Of a stretch of DNA of 64,000 nucleotides, positions 9,541-19,604 are shown in pieces. Position numbers and translations under genes: made by a program. The stretch is from Thinopyrum elongatum (lineage: Eukaryota; Streptophyta; Magnoliopsida; Poales; Poaceae), in assembly GCA_011799875.1 (NCBI GenBank), contig CM022303.1, forward strand, positions 297,364,362 through 297,428,361, read 5' to 3'. Each line of letters opens with the position of its first letter. The stretch's first letter is position 1. Under the pieces are notes generated by a model. It was not told where the DNA came from. It worked only from the letters and a program-made list of their open reading frames with translations, and did not search any database.

Positions 9541-11656
9541 TGTAACACCCCCTAGTAATAAGCTCTATGACACTCTGTTAAAACTGCCAAGTCATGATCA
9601 TTTGCAGTGCCAAATCATTTGGGTCAATAATCCAATTCAAATTCAAAATCTGAAAATCAAATTAAATTCCAAAGTGCAAATTGAAGTTGATCAAACTCTG
9701 CTGGAGAAATGTTATTTAATTAGCAAATAATCCAGTGGTCATGGCAAAATCATAATCATTATTTTTGGAGTTAGCTAAGTGAGTGAAACAACCTGAAACA
9801 GCACTCAAAACAGACTATTTACATCTATTAAATTAATATCAAACTCACATGGAATCCAAATTTGTCCAAACCACTTTTTGGTGAGAGATAATATTGCATT
9901 GCAATAATTGGGCCAACTCCCACATTTTTCGAAAGTGCACAAGTGCCCTAAACATTTTGAAACAGAAAAGGATAAAAGAAAATGGAGAAGCTAAAACAGA
10001 AAATCAAAAGCGGGACACTGTGCACTGGGCCTTAGTGCACAGTGCCCCGATTAGAGGTCCAAACGGCCCAGCCCAGCGCGGCCGTCGTCTTCATCGTGCG
10101 CTGTCGCGCGCGCGCGCCGACACGGCGGCAGTCGCCGCGCGTCGGCCATCCGCGCCGTCTCCGGTTAGGTTAAGAGCAGCCCCGGCTCCCTCTCGACCTC
10201 TCTAACCCTAGCCCCCACAGATCCCCTCCTCTCACTCCTCCTTCCTCTCGATTTCGTCGACGCCCGAACGGAGCCGTCGCCGCGCCCGGCGTCGATCCAC
10301 GGCCTCGACGCCTTCCGTGCCTCCCCGACCGGCTCGATCGCTTCGCCAACGTCTCCTCCATCCTCTCCGACGTCGCGCACAAGCCGGGGAGCCCTGTTGC
10401 CGTCTGACGCCGTCGTTCCCCTCTCCGGCCACCGCGACGAATTACGGCGACCCCGACGTCCTCTGCAGCTCCTAAGCCCTCGACGGCCTCCGTGAGCCGC
10501 TACGTGAGCTACTCTCCCTCTCCTTCCCCTCCGCTAGCGCGTTGCTGCCCCGTAGCTAGCCGTCACCGAAGCCACGCGCCGCCGTCCGCCATTGCTGCCG
10601 CGCGCGAGCTCTCTAGTCTTCCCCGCTCCGTCTAGTCACCGTAGCGCGTTCCTGGAGATCTGCTACTGCCGCTTAGCCGCTTGGCCCGCTCGAAAGCGAG
10701 CCGTAGCCGCACGCCCGCGTTGGACCGATTCCGGCCGCCGCCGCGCTCGCTGTAGCCGTCGATTCCGACCACCGGAGCTCTCCCCGTTTGCGTAGATCGA
10801 CGCGGCTTGATGCACTCGTTCAAGAGCAAGAAACGGCGCTCGATTTGGTGCCCCGCAGGTGATTTCCGAGCCGCTCCGGCGAAGCACCGCCGCTGGAGAG
10901 GTCGCCGGCGCGTCTCCGGCCGCCGAGCTGAGCTGGCGCCACGTGGGACCCCCTCTGAGTCACTGACTGTGGGCCCCAGCGCCGGTTTGACCTCGTTGAC
11001 TTTGGTCAACTTCAATTACTGTTCACCATGAGTCACTGACGTGTGGGCCCCCTCCTGTTAATTAGCCTAAATAAACGATTTTGAAAATAAAACTAATTAG
11101 TTATACTAAACACTCACTGACATCAGGGCCCCACCCAGTTAATTAACCCACTGTTAGTATAATCTAACCCTGTTAAGTCACAGAGGCTGACATGTGGGTC
11201 CCACTGGACCCACATGTCAGGTTTGACTGGTCAACCGTCCTGTTGACTTGCTGACGTCAGCAGCACGCCATGCTGACGTCATAATTCATTTTCTGTTAAA
11301 TAAAATAATTCCAGAAATTCAAATAATCTTTAAAAATTAATAACTTTTAAACCGTAGCTCGGATCGAAAAAGTTAAAACATGAAAGTTGCTCAGAACGAC
11401 GAGACGAGTCTGATCGTGCCGTCTGTTTCTCCATCGGAACCTCCTACGTAGAAGAACTCGTAACTCCGGACCCGAATCCGGTAGATGAATAGTGCACACA
11501 CGTCGGATATTAAATCCCAGAATAATTCTAAAAATAACTAAAATGACTTAGATGCATAATTAGGCAACCCTGCACTGCATCATAGCATCACACGCACCGT
11601 ATTGCATCTGTTTGCATTATGTTTACCTGTTTCTTCCCCCTCTTCTCTCTCGGTAG

Positions 11657-11874
11657 ACCCCGACGTTGACGTAGCTCCCGAGGCAGACGCCGCACAGGAG
11701 TACGACTACGTCCCCGACGATACTACTGAAGACCTTGCCCTTGCCCCCGAGCAAACAGGCAAGCACCCCCATTTTGAGCATGCCTATATCGCCTACTCTC
11801 TTCTCTCTTATGCTTGCACTAGAACTGCTGTTGCTACTGTTTCCTATATCTGTTGCATAGCCTGTTTATTGTAA
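11657..11874 (+). other. Acidic exon-like segment in 5' LTR
   Basis: This open frame follows ctctctcggtag and reads DVDVAPEADAAQEYDYVPDD, then a less acidic tail. It is present at the equivalent position in all three LTRs of this superfamily in the window. Combined with the downstream tyrosine-rich segment at 13335, it looks like exons of an LTR-encoded transcript. It could also be a relic of a captured gene. Confidence 0.4.
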
Positions 11875-12067
11875 CCTGCCTTGCTACCTTACTGGTTATC
11901 CTAGACTGCTTAGTATAGGCTGGGTAGAGACACGACAGAGAGCCCCCCTTGATCCCGACTGCCCTGCTGGACATCAGAAGACCCGACCATCGGGATTGAA
12001 GACTAGACCCTGGCACCGCACCTCACTTCCCCTTAGTTGCCGACACTGCTGGGTTACCATCGAGTGC

Positions 12068-12270
12068 CGAGGGTGATACCTCATCAGCACTTCTGATGTT
12101 AACCTTGTAGGTTAGTTACTCGGTCGTGGTAAGCGAGGGTGAATCCTCCTACACCACCCCCGATAACAACGTCGTCGCGCAACTCCTCAAGGTGGACCTC
12201 GAGGGTGATTCCTCCTTCGTTCACCTTGATGATAACATCGAGCGGGAATTCCATCGAGGGTGATTCCTCA
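12068..12270. promoter_or_regulatory. Four spaced palindromic elements in LTR
   Basis: The word cgagggtgat(t/a)cctc, containing GAGG-6 nt-CCTC, occurs at about 12068, 12133 (one base longer), 12200 and 12255, spaced 55-67 bp. The same set occurs in the other two LTRs (about 8785-8990 and 22134-22340) within otherwise diverged sequence. Phased conserved palindromes suggest protein-binding sites or RNA hairpins; this is inference. Confidence 0.4.
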
Positions 12271-13334
12271 GGGTTCCCTTCGGTGTCAGACACACAGTTA
12301 CCTTGGATATTATGACTTGCACTAAACTATGATACTAAAGACGGGTCGGCCCTAAGGGGTACCCGCGCGAGCTTAACGCGAAGTGATGTGGAGTCGGGTT
12401 GACCTGGATGGTGCCCGCGAGATAACTACGAGGCGTGGCCGGGCATTCTTAGCCCTTGCCGCAAGTCCTCGAGACGGGGCGACGGGGTCACATCGATCGT
12501 GAGTCTCTACTCGTTTCCGCGCGCTCCTAATCCACTACGGTTTGGATATTTGATCCGAGGGGCCTCTGGCCCGATAGCACTAACCATCACGTGGGCATAG
12601 TATGGGCGTTCTGCGTCATACACATCAGCCGAAGCTTGTTTGACGTCAGTAAGGAGCGGCGCACGCCGAGTTGGACTGGTAACGCAACCGCGCTTGTATA
12701 AGGGGTTGCTAGGTCTGCTCTCGGTGGCCCCGTAACGTGCAGGAGTTCCCGGGGCGATGGCCCAAGACCCCTGGGGGCATAGGTTTAGTCCGGCGTGCTG
12801 ACCTCTCTTATAAGTCTAGGTCGGGTTGCGGCGTGTTGCTTAGCCGAGGCCGGGCATGACCCAGAAAAGTGTGTCCGGCCAGAGTTAAGTGAGCGTGGTG
12901 GGTAAGTTGGTGCACCCCTGCAGGGAAGAAACTTCTATCGATAGCCTGTCCTACGGTAACGGACACTCGGAGTTGTATCCCGATCGGTACAACTAGAACA
13001 TGTGGTGAGAACTGGATAGTACGGCTCTGGGATTGCTTTCTCGCAGGGAGGCGAGAAAGGATCTCAGGTCGAGGTTGATGATATTACTACTACTACTTTA
13101 CATTATGTTCATCTGCTCTCTCCTGATGCTGCAAGACTGTCGAAGATTGTTGAAGATGCTAGTCTTCGATAGGACTAGGCTTTCCCCCTCTACTCTGGCA
13201 TTTCTGCAGCCCAGTCCACATATACAGCCATTCCTTTGACAATGATGCATATGTAGTGTAGATCCTTGCTTGCTGAGTACTTCGGATGAGTACTCACGTT
13301 TGCTTTATTTTCTTTTTCCCCCATTTTCCATTTG

Positions 13335-13445
13335 ATGCCACCAGACGACGGAGCCCCTGAGCCAGAAGCCCCAGCCGACGAACAGTACTACTATCCGCCT
13401 GGCGAGTACTACTACTACGAGGAGCCGTTCGACGACCAGGAGTAG
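13335..13445 (+). CDS. Small acidic tyrosine-rich ORF in 5' LTR (36 aa)
   Basis: The frame starts MPPDDGAPEPEAPADE, has clusters YYY and YYYY, and ends DDQE before a stop at 13443-13445. A strong acceptor-like site (ttttcc...gccaccag) lies at 13343-13344, so the segment may instead be a 3' terminal exon. The homologous segments at 23406-23516 and 24372-24470 keep the acidic, tyrosine-rich character and the DDQE-stop end, although the outer copy has lost the ATG. Loss of the ATG with retention of the frame favours an exon over an independent ORF. Function unknown. Confidence 0.4.
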   Translation: MPPDDGAPEPEAPADEQYYYPPGEYYYYEEPFDDQE

Positions 13446-13753
13446 GATCGGAGGGTCCAGGGCAGGAGGCCTACGCCTTTCGATCGTAGTTTTTATTTTT
13501 ACCCCGCCTCTGTGAAGGCTTATCTCTCTCTCTGTAATATATCTGTACTCAGATATCTAATGCTTCCGCTGACGCTTGTATGCCATCGAGCTTGTATTCG
13601 AGCCCTCGAGGCCCTGGCTTGTAATATTAAGCTTGTATGACTTTATTTTATGTTTTAGAGTTGTGTTGTGATATCTTCAAGTGAGTCCTTAGGCTTGATC
13701 GTGCGCATTTGCGTGTATGATTAGTGCACGATTAAGCCGAGGTCGTCACAGGT

Positions 13754-13765
13754 TGGTATCAGAGC
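13754..13765 (+). other. Primer binding site, initiator-Met type
   Basis: tggtatcagagc lies 3 bp after the LTR end at 13750. It is complementary to the 3' end of plant initiator tRNA-Met, the usual minus-strand primer for plant chromoviruses. Confidence 0.85.
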
Positions 13766-14143
13766 CGACTGCCTCTAGGAGTTCCCCCTTTCCAATTCCT
13801 TGGCCGAAGTTGAGTCTAGTGGTCAAAAATTGTTTTACTAACTTGGCTGTGTGGCTTACGGGCCCACGTCGCCAACTGGGTGGTATTAGGATCTTTTATT
13901 CCCCGTCTTTACTCTGGGATTCTATCCTCTCTTCTATTCGGGTTTTGCAAAATTACTAAACGCCGACATTTAGGTTCTCGTTAATTCTATCCACCCGGAG
14001 AGCTGGATTCAGTGCGATTTCCCTGTCTTTGATCTGATTAGTCTGATAATCATTTTCCTTTCCATTGTTTTGTTTAACCTTTCCTTCCGAGATTGGTTAT
14101 ATTTCTCATTGTCTTATGACAACCCTGAACCTTTCTGTTTCAG

Positions 14144-14914
14144 ATGGATCGGCTATTTCCACCGCGGCCTACGACCCAGCTTGTGCTTCGCACTTGGGCT
14201 CGTGATGCCCCTGGATTTCCAGCTGTTCTGATCGCCCTCCTGAGTAGACTGGGTTACCGCTGGTATCCCGAGTACATGGTCTATGAGGTTTATCGTGAGT
14301 TCAACCAGGAACAGTACTATGCTGAAGTTCGGATTTATGATCAGCAGAACAACTCAGACACTGAGCTTCACCGTTTTCACGGTATCGGCGTGACGATTGA
14401 GATGGCAGTCCATGATGCCACCTACTCTGCTGTCGCACGTCTCCGAGGAGAGCACAGTGCTAACTTGGATGATACTGTGTTTCGGTACATTCCGTATGCA
14501 CCTGTTGGAGATGCTACTGGATTTTACACAGCTATCTGTGCCCCGTACGAGCCTCGTCGCTATGATCAGCGAGTTCTGATCCACTATGCTCAGGCTCTGG
14601 ATCGCACTGTTCGAGCACTTGCTGTTGAGTTGTTTGCCACTCGAGCACGCTACTACGAGGCTATGACACAGTTGCTACCAGCTGTTCGTGCAGGGATGCA
14701 TCCGGAGTACATTCTTTACCCGAGCAGGACTGAGATGCCATCAGGGATCGTCTGGCCTGCTGTGGGAGGTCACACGCCTGCACGTGGACCTCTTCTTTCT
14801 TCTCGAGACCGGGTTCTGCATCAGAGTGCCCATGGAGCGCAGGATCCTTCTGCGACGAACGTCCATCGTCCGCACTTGCAGTTACCCCGTTTCAGTGGTT
14901 TTCTCCGACGCTGA
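14144..14914 (+). CDS. Extra ORF upstream of gag, dsRNA-binding-like (256 aa)
   Basis: This 256-residue frame lies between primer site and gag, in a different frame from gag. I do not recognise a named family. Residues about 25-101 follow the dsRBD order helix-strand-strand-strand-helix: a helix with LIALLSRLGYRWYPEY, strands around MVYEVY and YYAEVRIYD, then HGIGVTIEMAVHDATYSAVA, which fits the G-x-G-x-(S/T)-x3-A spacing at the start of the last dsRBD helix. Residues about 145-185 are helix-prone. The last 55 residues look less constrained and may reflect a late frameshift. The outer Gypsy has lost almost all of this ORF by deletion, suggesting it is dispensable in cis. RNA binding is inference. 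Confidence 0.55.
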   Translation: MDRLFPPRPTTQLVLRTWARDAPGFPAVLIALLSRLGYRWYPEYMVYEVYREFNQEQYYAEVRIYDQQNNSDTELHRFHGIGVTIEMAVHDATYSAVARLRGEHSANLDDTVFRYIPYAPVGDATGFYTAICAPYEPRRYDQRVLIHYAQALDRTVRALAVELFATRARYYEAMTQLLPAVRAGMHPEYILYPSRTEMPSGIVWPAVGGHTPARGPLLSSRDRVLHQSAHGAQDPSATNVHRPHLQLPRFSGFLRR

Positions 14915-15156
14915 TGTAGCCTTTGCTATGTCCCGTTGTGTACTTTCTTACCGCGTGCCTGCGCGCCGCCTAGCATGTCTAGCTTTTCATTTGCGCCGTT
15001 ATGCTGCCCGAATGTAACCGACTATGTATGGATCTGTATGTCTTAATGACTACTTTCAGCATCTGTGCCCTACTTCAATAAATGTCGAGTTACATCATGT
15101 TTATTGCTAAACACTTGCATAAGCTATTGCTGAAATACCCCTGTTGAATTAGCAGG

Positions 15157-18081
15157 ATGGCTGACAACAATCCACCACCGCCGCCACCACCTGATTATAT
15201 GGCAGCGATGATGCAACAGTTTGAAATCAACCGCCAGTTTATGACGGGAATTATGCAGCAGTTTCCTCGTCCTGATGCTAATCAGCAGCCTTTCTCCATC
15301 ACTTTGCCAGAATTTTTGCGGCTCAGCCCATCCTTCTTCCGCAACACAGTCAACCCATTGGATGCCGATGACTGGCTGCGTGACATCTCCCATGAGATGG
15401 AGTCTGCTAGTGTCGCCAAAATTAACTATGTCACTTTTGCGACATATCTTCTTAAGGGTCCCGCAGCCCAATGGTGGGCCACTCACCGACAGACTCTGCC
15501 GCCTGGTACTGTCGTCACTTGGGCAGAATTCAAGATTGCATTCCGTGCCCGCTACATTCCTCAAGCTGTCATAGCTCGGAAGAAGGCCGAGTTCCGTAGC
15601 CTTGTTCAGGGCAACAAGACCGTGGAAGTATATCAGCGCGAGTTTCTTGACTTATCTCGCTATGCTGAAGAAGACATTCCTACTGATGAGCGAAGACAGG
15701 AGAAGTTCCGTGAAGGACTGCATCATGACATACAGTTGGCACTGCTTGTCCAGGATTATCCTGATTTCGCCACCTTGGTGAATAAGGCCATCATGGTTGA
15801 AACTGGACTTAAGAAGCACAAGGAAGCGTCCAGACGCACCCGTGAGTCGGGCTCCTCTTCGGGCTCATCTTCCCAGAAGCGACGCATCTGGTTCCCCAAA
15901 GGCATGTTCCGTTCAGCAGCTCCTGCGAACAGACCTTCTTATGCTGCACCACGTCTGCCACCTCCACCACCGAGACAGCCCCTGCCAGCTCCAGCACCTC
16001 GAGCTCCAACACCTCGTCCTGACAGCGGGCTATGCTTCAAGTGTGGCAAGCCAGGTCACCGTGCTAGAGACTGTTCTCAAAATCAGAATCAACTAGCTCT
16101 TCCTTCTGCTGGACGTGGAATTGGCCGTGGTATTCCTCAGCAGCGCAACAATAATGCCAGACCTTCTTACGGTCGTGGGCAGTACTACCACGTCAACATG
16201 TCTGAAGCTCCAGATCAACCAGATACTGTGATGGGTACACTTCTCGTTAATTCAGTACCAGCATCTGTTTTATTTGATTCAGGAGCATCGCATTCCTTCA
16301 TGTCAGAACCTTTTGCACGCATGCATGACATTAAATGCGAATACATGAACACACCCTTATTGGTACACACCCCCGCGGGTGGTTGCCGAACCTTTGCAGT
16401 TAGCTATAATGTTCCCGTTGAAATCGAAGAGTTGGAGTTCAGTGCGTCTCCCATTATTCTGAAATCGTCCAAGATTGACCTTATTCTGGGAATGGATTGG
16501 TTGAAGGCCCACTATGCCTCAATCAATTGTGCCACCAAAGTTGTTCACCTCTTGCACCCCTCGAATGAGATGGTGAATTACCATGCTCATATCACTCAGA
16601 ACGCCGAGGCTCAAATTTATGCCTTGAATGCGTTGAATGCTTCTCCGCTTGATGGGATTGAGACTATCCCAGTTGTCTGTGACTTCCCGGATGTTTTCCC
16701 AGAAGAACTTCCAGGAATACCCCCTGCTAGAGCTGTCGAGTTCGTCATCGACTTGAAGCCTGGCACCACTCCTATTGCGAAGCGTCCTTACAAGATGCCT
16801 CCGCACCACCTCATCGAGCTTAAGGAGGAAATTGATAAATCTTTAAGGAAGGGTTTCATCCGCCCTAGTTCCTCTGCTTGGGGAGCACCTTCTCTCTTTG
16901 TTAAGAAGAAGGATGGAACTAACCGTCTGGTTCAAGATTATCGTCCTATCAACCAGGCAACCATTCAGAATAAATATCCACTTCCCCGGATCAACGATTT
17001 ATATGACCAACTCGCTGGATCTTCGGTGTTTTTTAAACTCGACTTGAGGTTGGGTTATCACCAGATCCGTGTTCGCGAAGAGGATATTCCCAAGACTGCA
17101 TTCGTTACTCGTTATGGCTCATACGAGTACACCGTCATGTCATTTGGTCTGACGAATGCTCCCGCTACCTTCTCCCGCTTAATGAATTATATATTCATGG
17201 ACTACCTCCACAAATTCGTCGTGGTATATCTGGATGATATTCTGGTTTATTCGAAGAACAAAGAAGAACATGCTGAGCACCTTCGACTAGTTCTGGAGAG
17301 ACTTCAAGAGCACCAATTATATGCCAAGTTCTCTAAATGCGAATTCTGGCTTCCTGAAGTGACCTACCTTGGACATGTGATTTCCAAGGACGGTATTGCC
17401 GTTAACCCGGAGCGTGTTCAGGCTATCCTTGACTGGACTCCTCCGAAGAATGCCAAGCAGGTCCGAAGCTTTCTCGGTCTAGCCAGCTATTGTCGCCGAT
17501 TCGTCGAGAACTTCTCCAAGATCGCCAAGCCCCTGACTAATCTGCTCCACAAAGGCGTTAAGTTTGAGTGGACAGACAAGTGTCAGGAAAGTTTCCAAAC
17601 CCTCAAGGACAAGCTCACTTCTGCTCCAGTGCTTGCTCCTCCTGATTCTCGCAAGAACTTTGTCATATATTGCGACGCCTCTCGTCAGGGATTAGGCTGC
17701 GTCCTAATGCAAGAGCGGAGAGTAATTGCATATGCTTCACGTCAATTGCGTCCACATGAAGAGAATTATCCAGTGCATGATCTTGAACTTGCAGCAGTGA
17801 TGTATGCATTGAAGTTATGGCGACACTACCTTCTGGGTAATCGGTGTGAAATTTATACCGATCACCAAAGTCTGAAATACTTATTCACTCAACCGGATCT
17901 TAATCTCCGACAACAACGATGGTTAGAAGCTATTGCGGATTATGACTGCGGTATTTCTTATACCCCGGGCAAAGCTAATGTAATGGCCGATGCCCTGAGT
18001 CGCAAGTCATATTGCAACAACCTCATGGTTAGGCAAGCTCAACCTCGTCTTCACGCAGAACTGACTCAGCTGAATCTGTGA
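15157..18081 (+). CDS. Gag-protease-RT-RNase H polyprotein (974 aa to stop)
   Basis: This is the Ty3/Gypsy polyprotein that makes the particle and copies RNA to DNA in the cytoplasm. In order it has a Retrotrans_gag-type capsid domain (about residues 60-215), a proline-rich linker, the CCHC knuckle [14 protein letters not shown] (293-306), an aspartic protease with LFDSGAS (catalytic D374), reverse transcriptase with YLDD (691-694), and RNase H with YCDAS (D840), E877 and YTDHQS (900-905). All catalytic residues seen are intact. The start is the first ATG in frame, in good context and preceded by a leader without long frames. Integrase continues in the same frame after a TGA at 18079-18081, so this stop is a secondary mutation and not the natural end. 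Confidence 0.92.
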   Translation: MADNNPPPPPPPDYMAAMMQQFEINRQFMTGIMQQFPRPDANQQPFSITLPEFLRLSPSFFRNTVNPLDADDWLRDISHEMESASVAKINYVTFATYLLKGPAAQWWATHRQTLPPGTVVTWAEFKIAFRARYIPQAVIARKKAEFRSLVQGNKTVEVYQREFLDLSRYAEEDIPTDERRQEKFREGLHHDIQLALLVQDYPDFATLVNKAIMVETGLKKHKEASRRTRESGSSSGSSSQKRRIWFPKGMFRSAAPANRPSYAAPRLPPPPPRQPLPAPAPRAPTPRPDSGLCFKCGKPGHRARDCSQNQNQLALPSAGRGIGRGIPQQRNNNARPSYGRGQYYHVNMSEAPDQPDTVMGTLLVNSVPASVLFDSGASHSFMSEPFARMHDIKCEYMNTPLLVHTPAGGCRTFAVSYNVPVEIEELEFSASPIILKSSKIDLILGMDWLKAHYASINCATKVVHLLHPSNEMVNYHAHITQNAEAQIYALNALNASPLDGIETIPVVCDFPDVFPEELPGIPPARAVEFVIDLKPGTTPIAKRPYKMPPHHLIELKEEIDKSLRKGFIRPSSSAWGAPSLFVKKKDGTNRLVQDYRPINQATIQNKYPLPRINDLYDQLAGSSVFFKLDLRLGYHQIRVREEDIPKTAFVTRYGSYEYTVMSFGLTNAPATFSRLMNYIFMDYLHKFVVVYLDDILVYSKNKEEHAEHLRLVLERLQEHQLYAKFSKCEFWLPEVTYLGHVISKDGIAVNPERVQAILDWTPPKNAKQVRSFLGLASYCRRFVENFSKIAKPLTNLLHKGVKFEWTDKCQESFQTLKDKLTSAPVLAPPDSRKNFVIYCDASRQGLGCVLMQERRVIAYASRQLRPHEENYPVHDLELAAVMYALKLWRHYLLGNRCEIYTDHQSLKYLFTQPDLNLRQQRWLEAIADYDCGISYTPGKANVMADALSRKSYCNNLMVRQAQPRLHAELTQLNL

Positions 18082-19566
18082 ATTCTTCCCCAGGGTTCTC
18101 TTAATAACCTTGTGGTACAGCCAGACCTTCTGAAGGCTGTTAAAGAAGCGCAAGCCAAAGATGCTGAAATTGACTTGATGAAGAAGGAGCTTCACCTTGC
18201 TAAGTATCGGGATTTCTCAGTTGCTGAAGATGGTACATTATATTTCAGAGACCGCATCGTAGTACCTCGCTTCGAGCTGATGACTGACAAAGTCATGAAG
18301 GAGGCCCATGATACACCGCTGTCTATCCATCCGGGTAGTACCAAAATGTATCGAGATCTTCGTCAAAGGTACTGGTGGTCTAGGATGAAGCAGGATATTG
18401 CTCGTTATGTTGCCGAGTGTGACGTTTGTCGTCGCGTGAAGCCAGAACATCAGAAACCTGCTGGAATTCTGCAACCGCTCCCTATTCCTCTATGGAAGTG
18501 GGATAAAGTGCAAATGGACTTCATCACTGGTCTTCCCAAGTCTTAGAAGGGTCACGATGCCATTCTTGTCGTCGTCGACCAACTCTCCAAGGTTGCCCAT
18601 TTCCTACCTGTTAAGGAGACTATCACCGCTAGCCAGCTAGCAGAACTGTACATTGCCAGAATTGTTTCACTCCATGGTATTCCGAAGGAGATTAGTTCAG
18701 ACCGTGGTGTTCTTTTCACTTCCAAGTTCTGGGAAAGTTTCCAAGAAGCCGTGGGAACTCATATTACCTGGAGTTCCGCATATCATCCTCAGTCCCAAGG
18801 CCAAGTTGAGCGTGTTAATCAAGTGCTTGAAGACATGCTTCGAGCCTGTGTTATATCCTTCGATAAGAAATGGGAGGAATCTCTCCCGTATGCCGAGTTC
18901 TCTTATAACAACAGTTATCAAGCCAGCTTAAAAATGGCCCCATTTGAGGTTCTTTATGGACGTAAATGTCGAACCCCTCTGAATTGGTCAGAAACTGGGG
19001 AACGACCTCTTGTTGGACCGGACATTATTCAGCATGCCGAAGAACAAGTCCGAATTGTACGGGAGAATCTCAAAGCAGCTCAAGACCGTCAGAAGAGTAA
19101 TTATGATCGCAAGCGATGGGGTGTGATCTATCAACCTGGTGATCAAGCTTATCTTCGTGTCACTCCAATGAAGGGCACCCGTCATTTCGGAATCAAGGGC
19201 AAGCTAGCTCCTCGCTATATTGGTCCTTTCCGCATCGTGGCTAGACGGGGACAGGTGGCATATAAATTGGAGTTGCCACCGCAATTCTCCCATATTCATG
19301 ATGTCTTCCACGTGTCGCAACTCCGTAAGTGCTTCAAGGAATCCCCGCGTCGTGCAGTGGATCATGAGATGCTCGAGCTACAAGATGATCTTTCCTATAA
19401 GGAGCATCCGATCCGCATCCTCGACGAAGCTGAGCGTCGTACTCGTCAGAAGACGACCAAGTTCCTAAAAGTGCAATGGTCGAATCATACAGAAGATGAA
19501 GCCACTTGGGAACGCGAGGATCATCTTCGGGAAGAATATCCCGGACTCTTTCCTTCTACCTCCTAA
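18082..19566 (+). pseudogene. Integrase and chromodomain-like C-terminus, interrupted
   Basis: This continues the gag-pol frame. The N-terminal HHCC zinc domain is visible (His at 18307 and 18328, Cys at 18418 and 18427). The catalytic triad is Asp at 18517, Asp at 18700 and Glu at 18808; the last two are 35 residues apart, fitting D,D35E. A stop (TAG, 18544-18546) lies nine codons after the first catalytic Asp. The C-terminal part has a GPFRIV-type segment and a chromodomain-like tail (LKVQWSNHTEDEATWERED) before the natural stop at 19564-19566. Chromodomains in this clade direct insertion to particular chromatin. With stops at both 18079 and 18544, this copy should not yield full integrase. 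Confidence 0.85.
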
Positions 19567-19590
19567 ATTCTCGGGACGAGAATTTCTTTT

Positions 19591-19604
19591 AGAGGAGGAG
19601 AACT
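19591..19604 (+). other. Polypurine tract
   Basis: agaggaggagaact lies immediately before the 3' LTR start at 19605. It is the expected plus-strand DNA primer of an LTR retrotransposon. Confidence 0.85.

Larger units (their letters stand above)
9541..13750 (+). repeat. 5' LTR of inner Gypsy
   Basis: It starts TGTAACACCCCCTAG and ends gaggtcgtcaca. It aligns with 19605-23822. The first about 1.68 kb is identical wherever checked, with a constant offset of 10064. From about 11220, substitutions become frequent, and from about 12900 they become rare again. It contains a GC-rich transcribed-looking block (10020-10980) and the acidic exon-like segments described separately. Confidence 0.9.

Noticed and set aside
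10165..11031. Several GC-rich open frames in the LTRs (both strands) as genes
   Set aside because: They overlap on both strands in GC-rich DNA where stops are rare. They are identical in both LTRs because the DNA is identical, not because of coding constraint.
13754..13765. tRNA gene at tggtatcagagc sites
   Set aside because: Only the 12-nt complement of a tRNA 3' end is present, placed directly after the LTR. It is a primer site, and no cloverleaf is possible.
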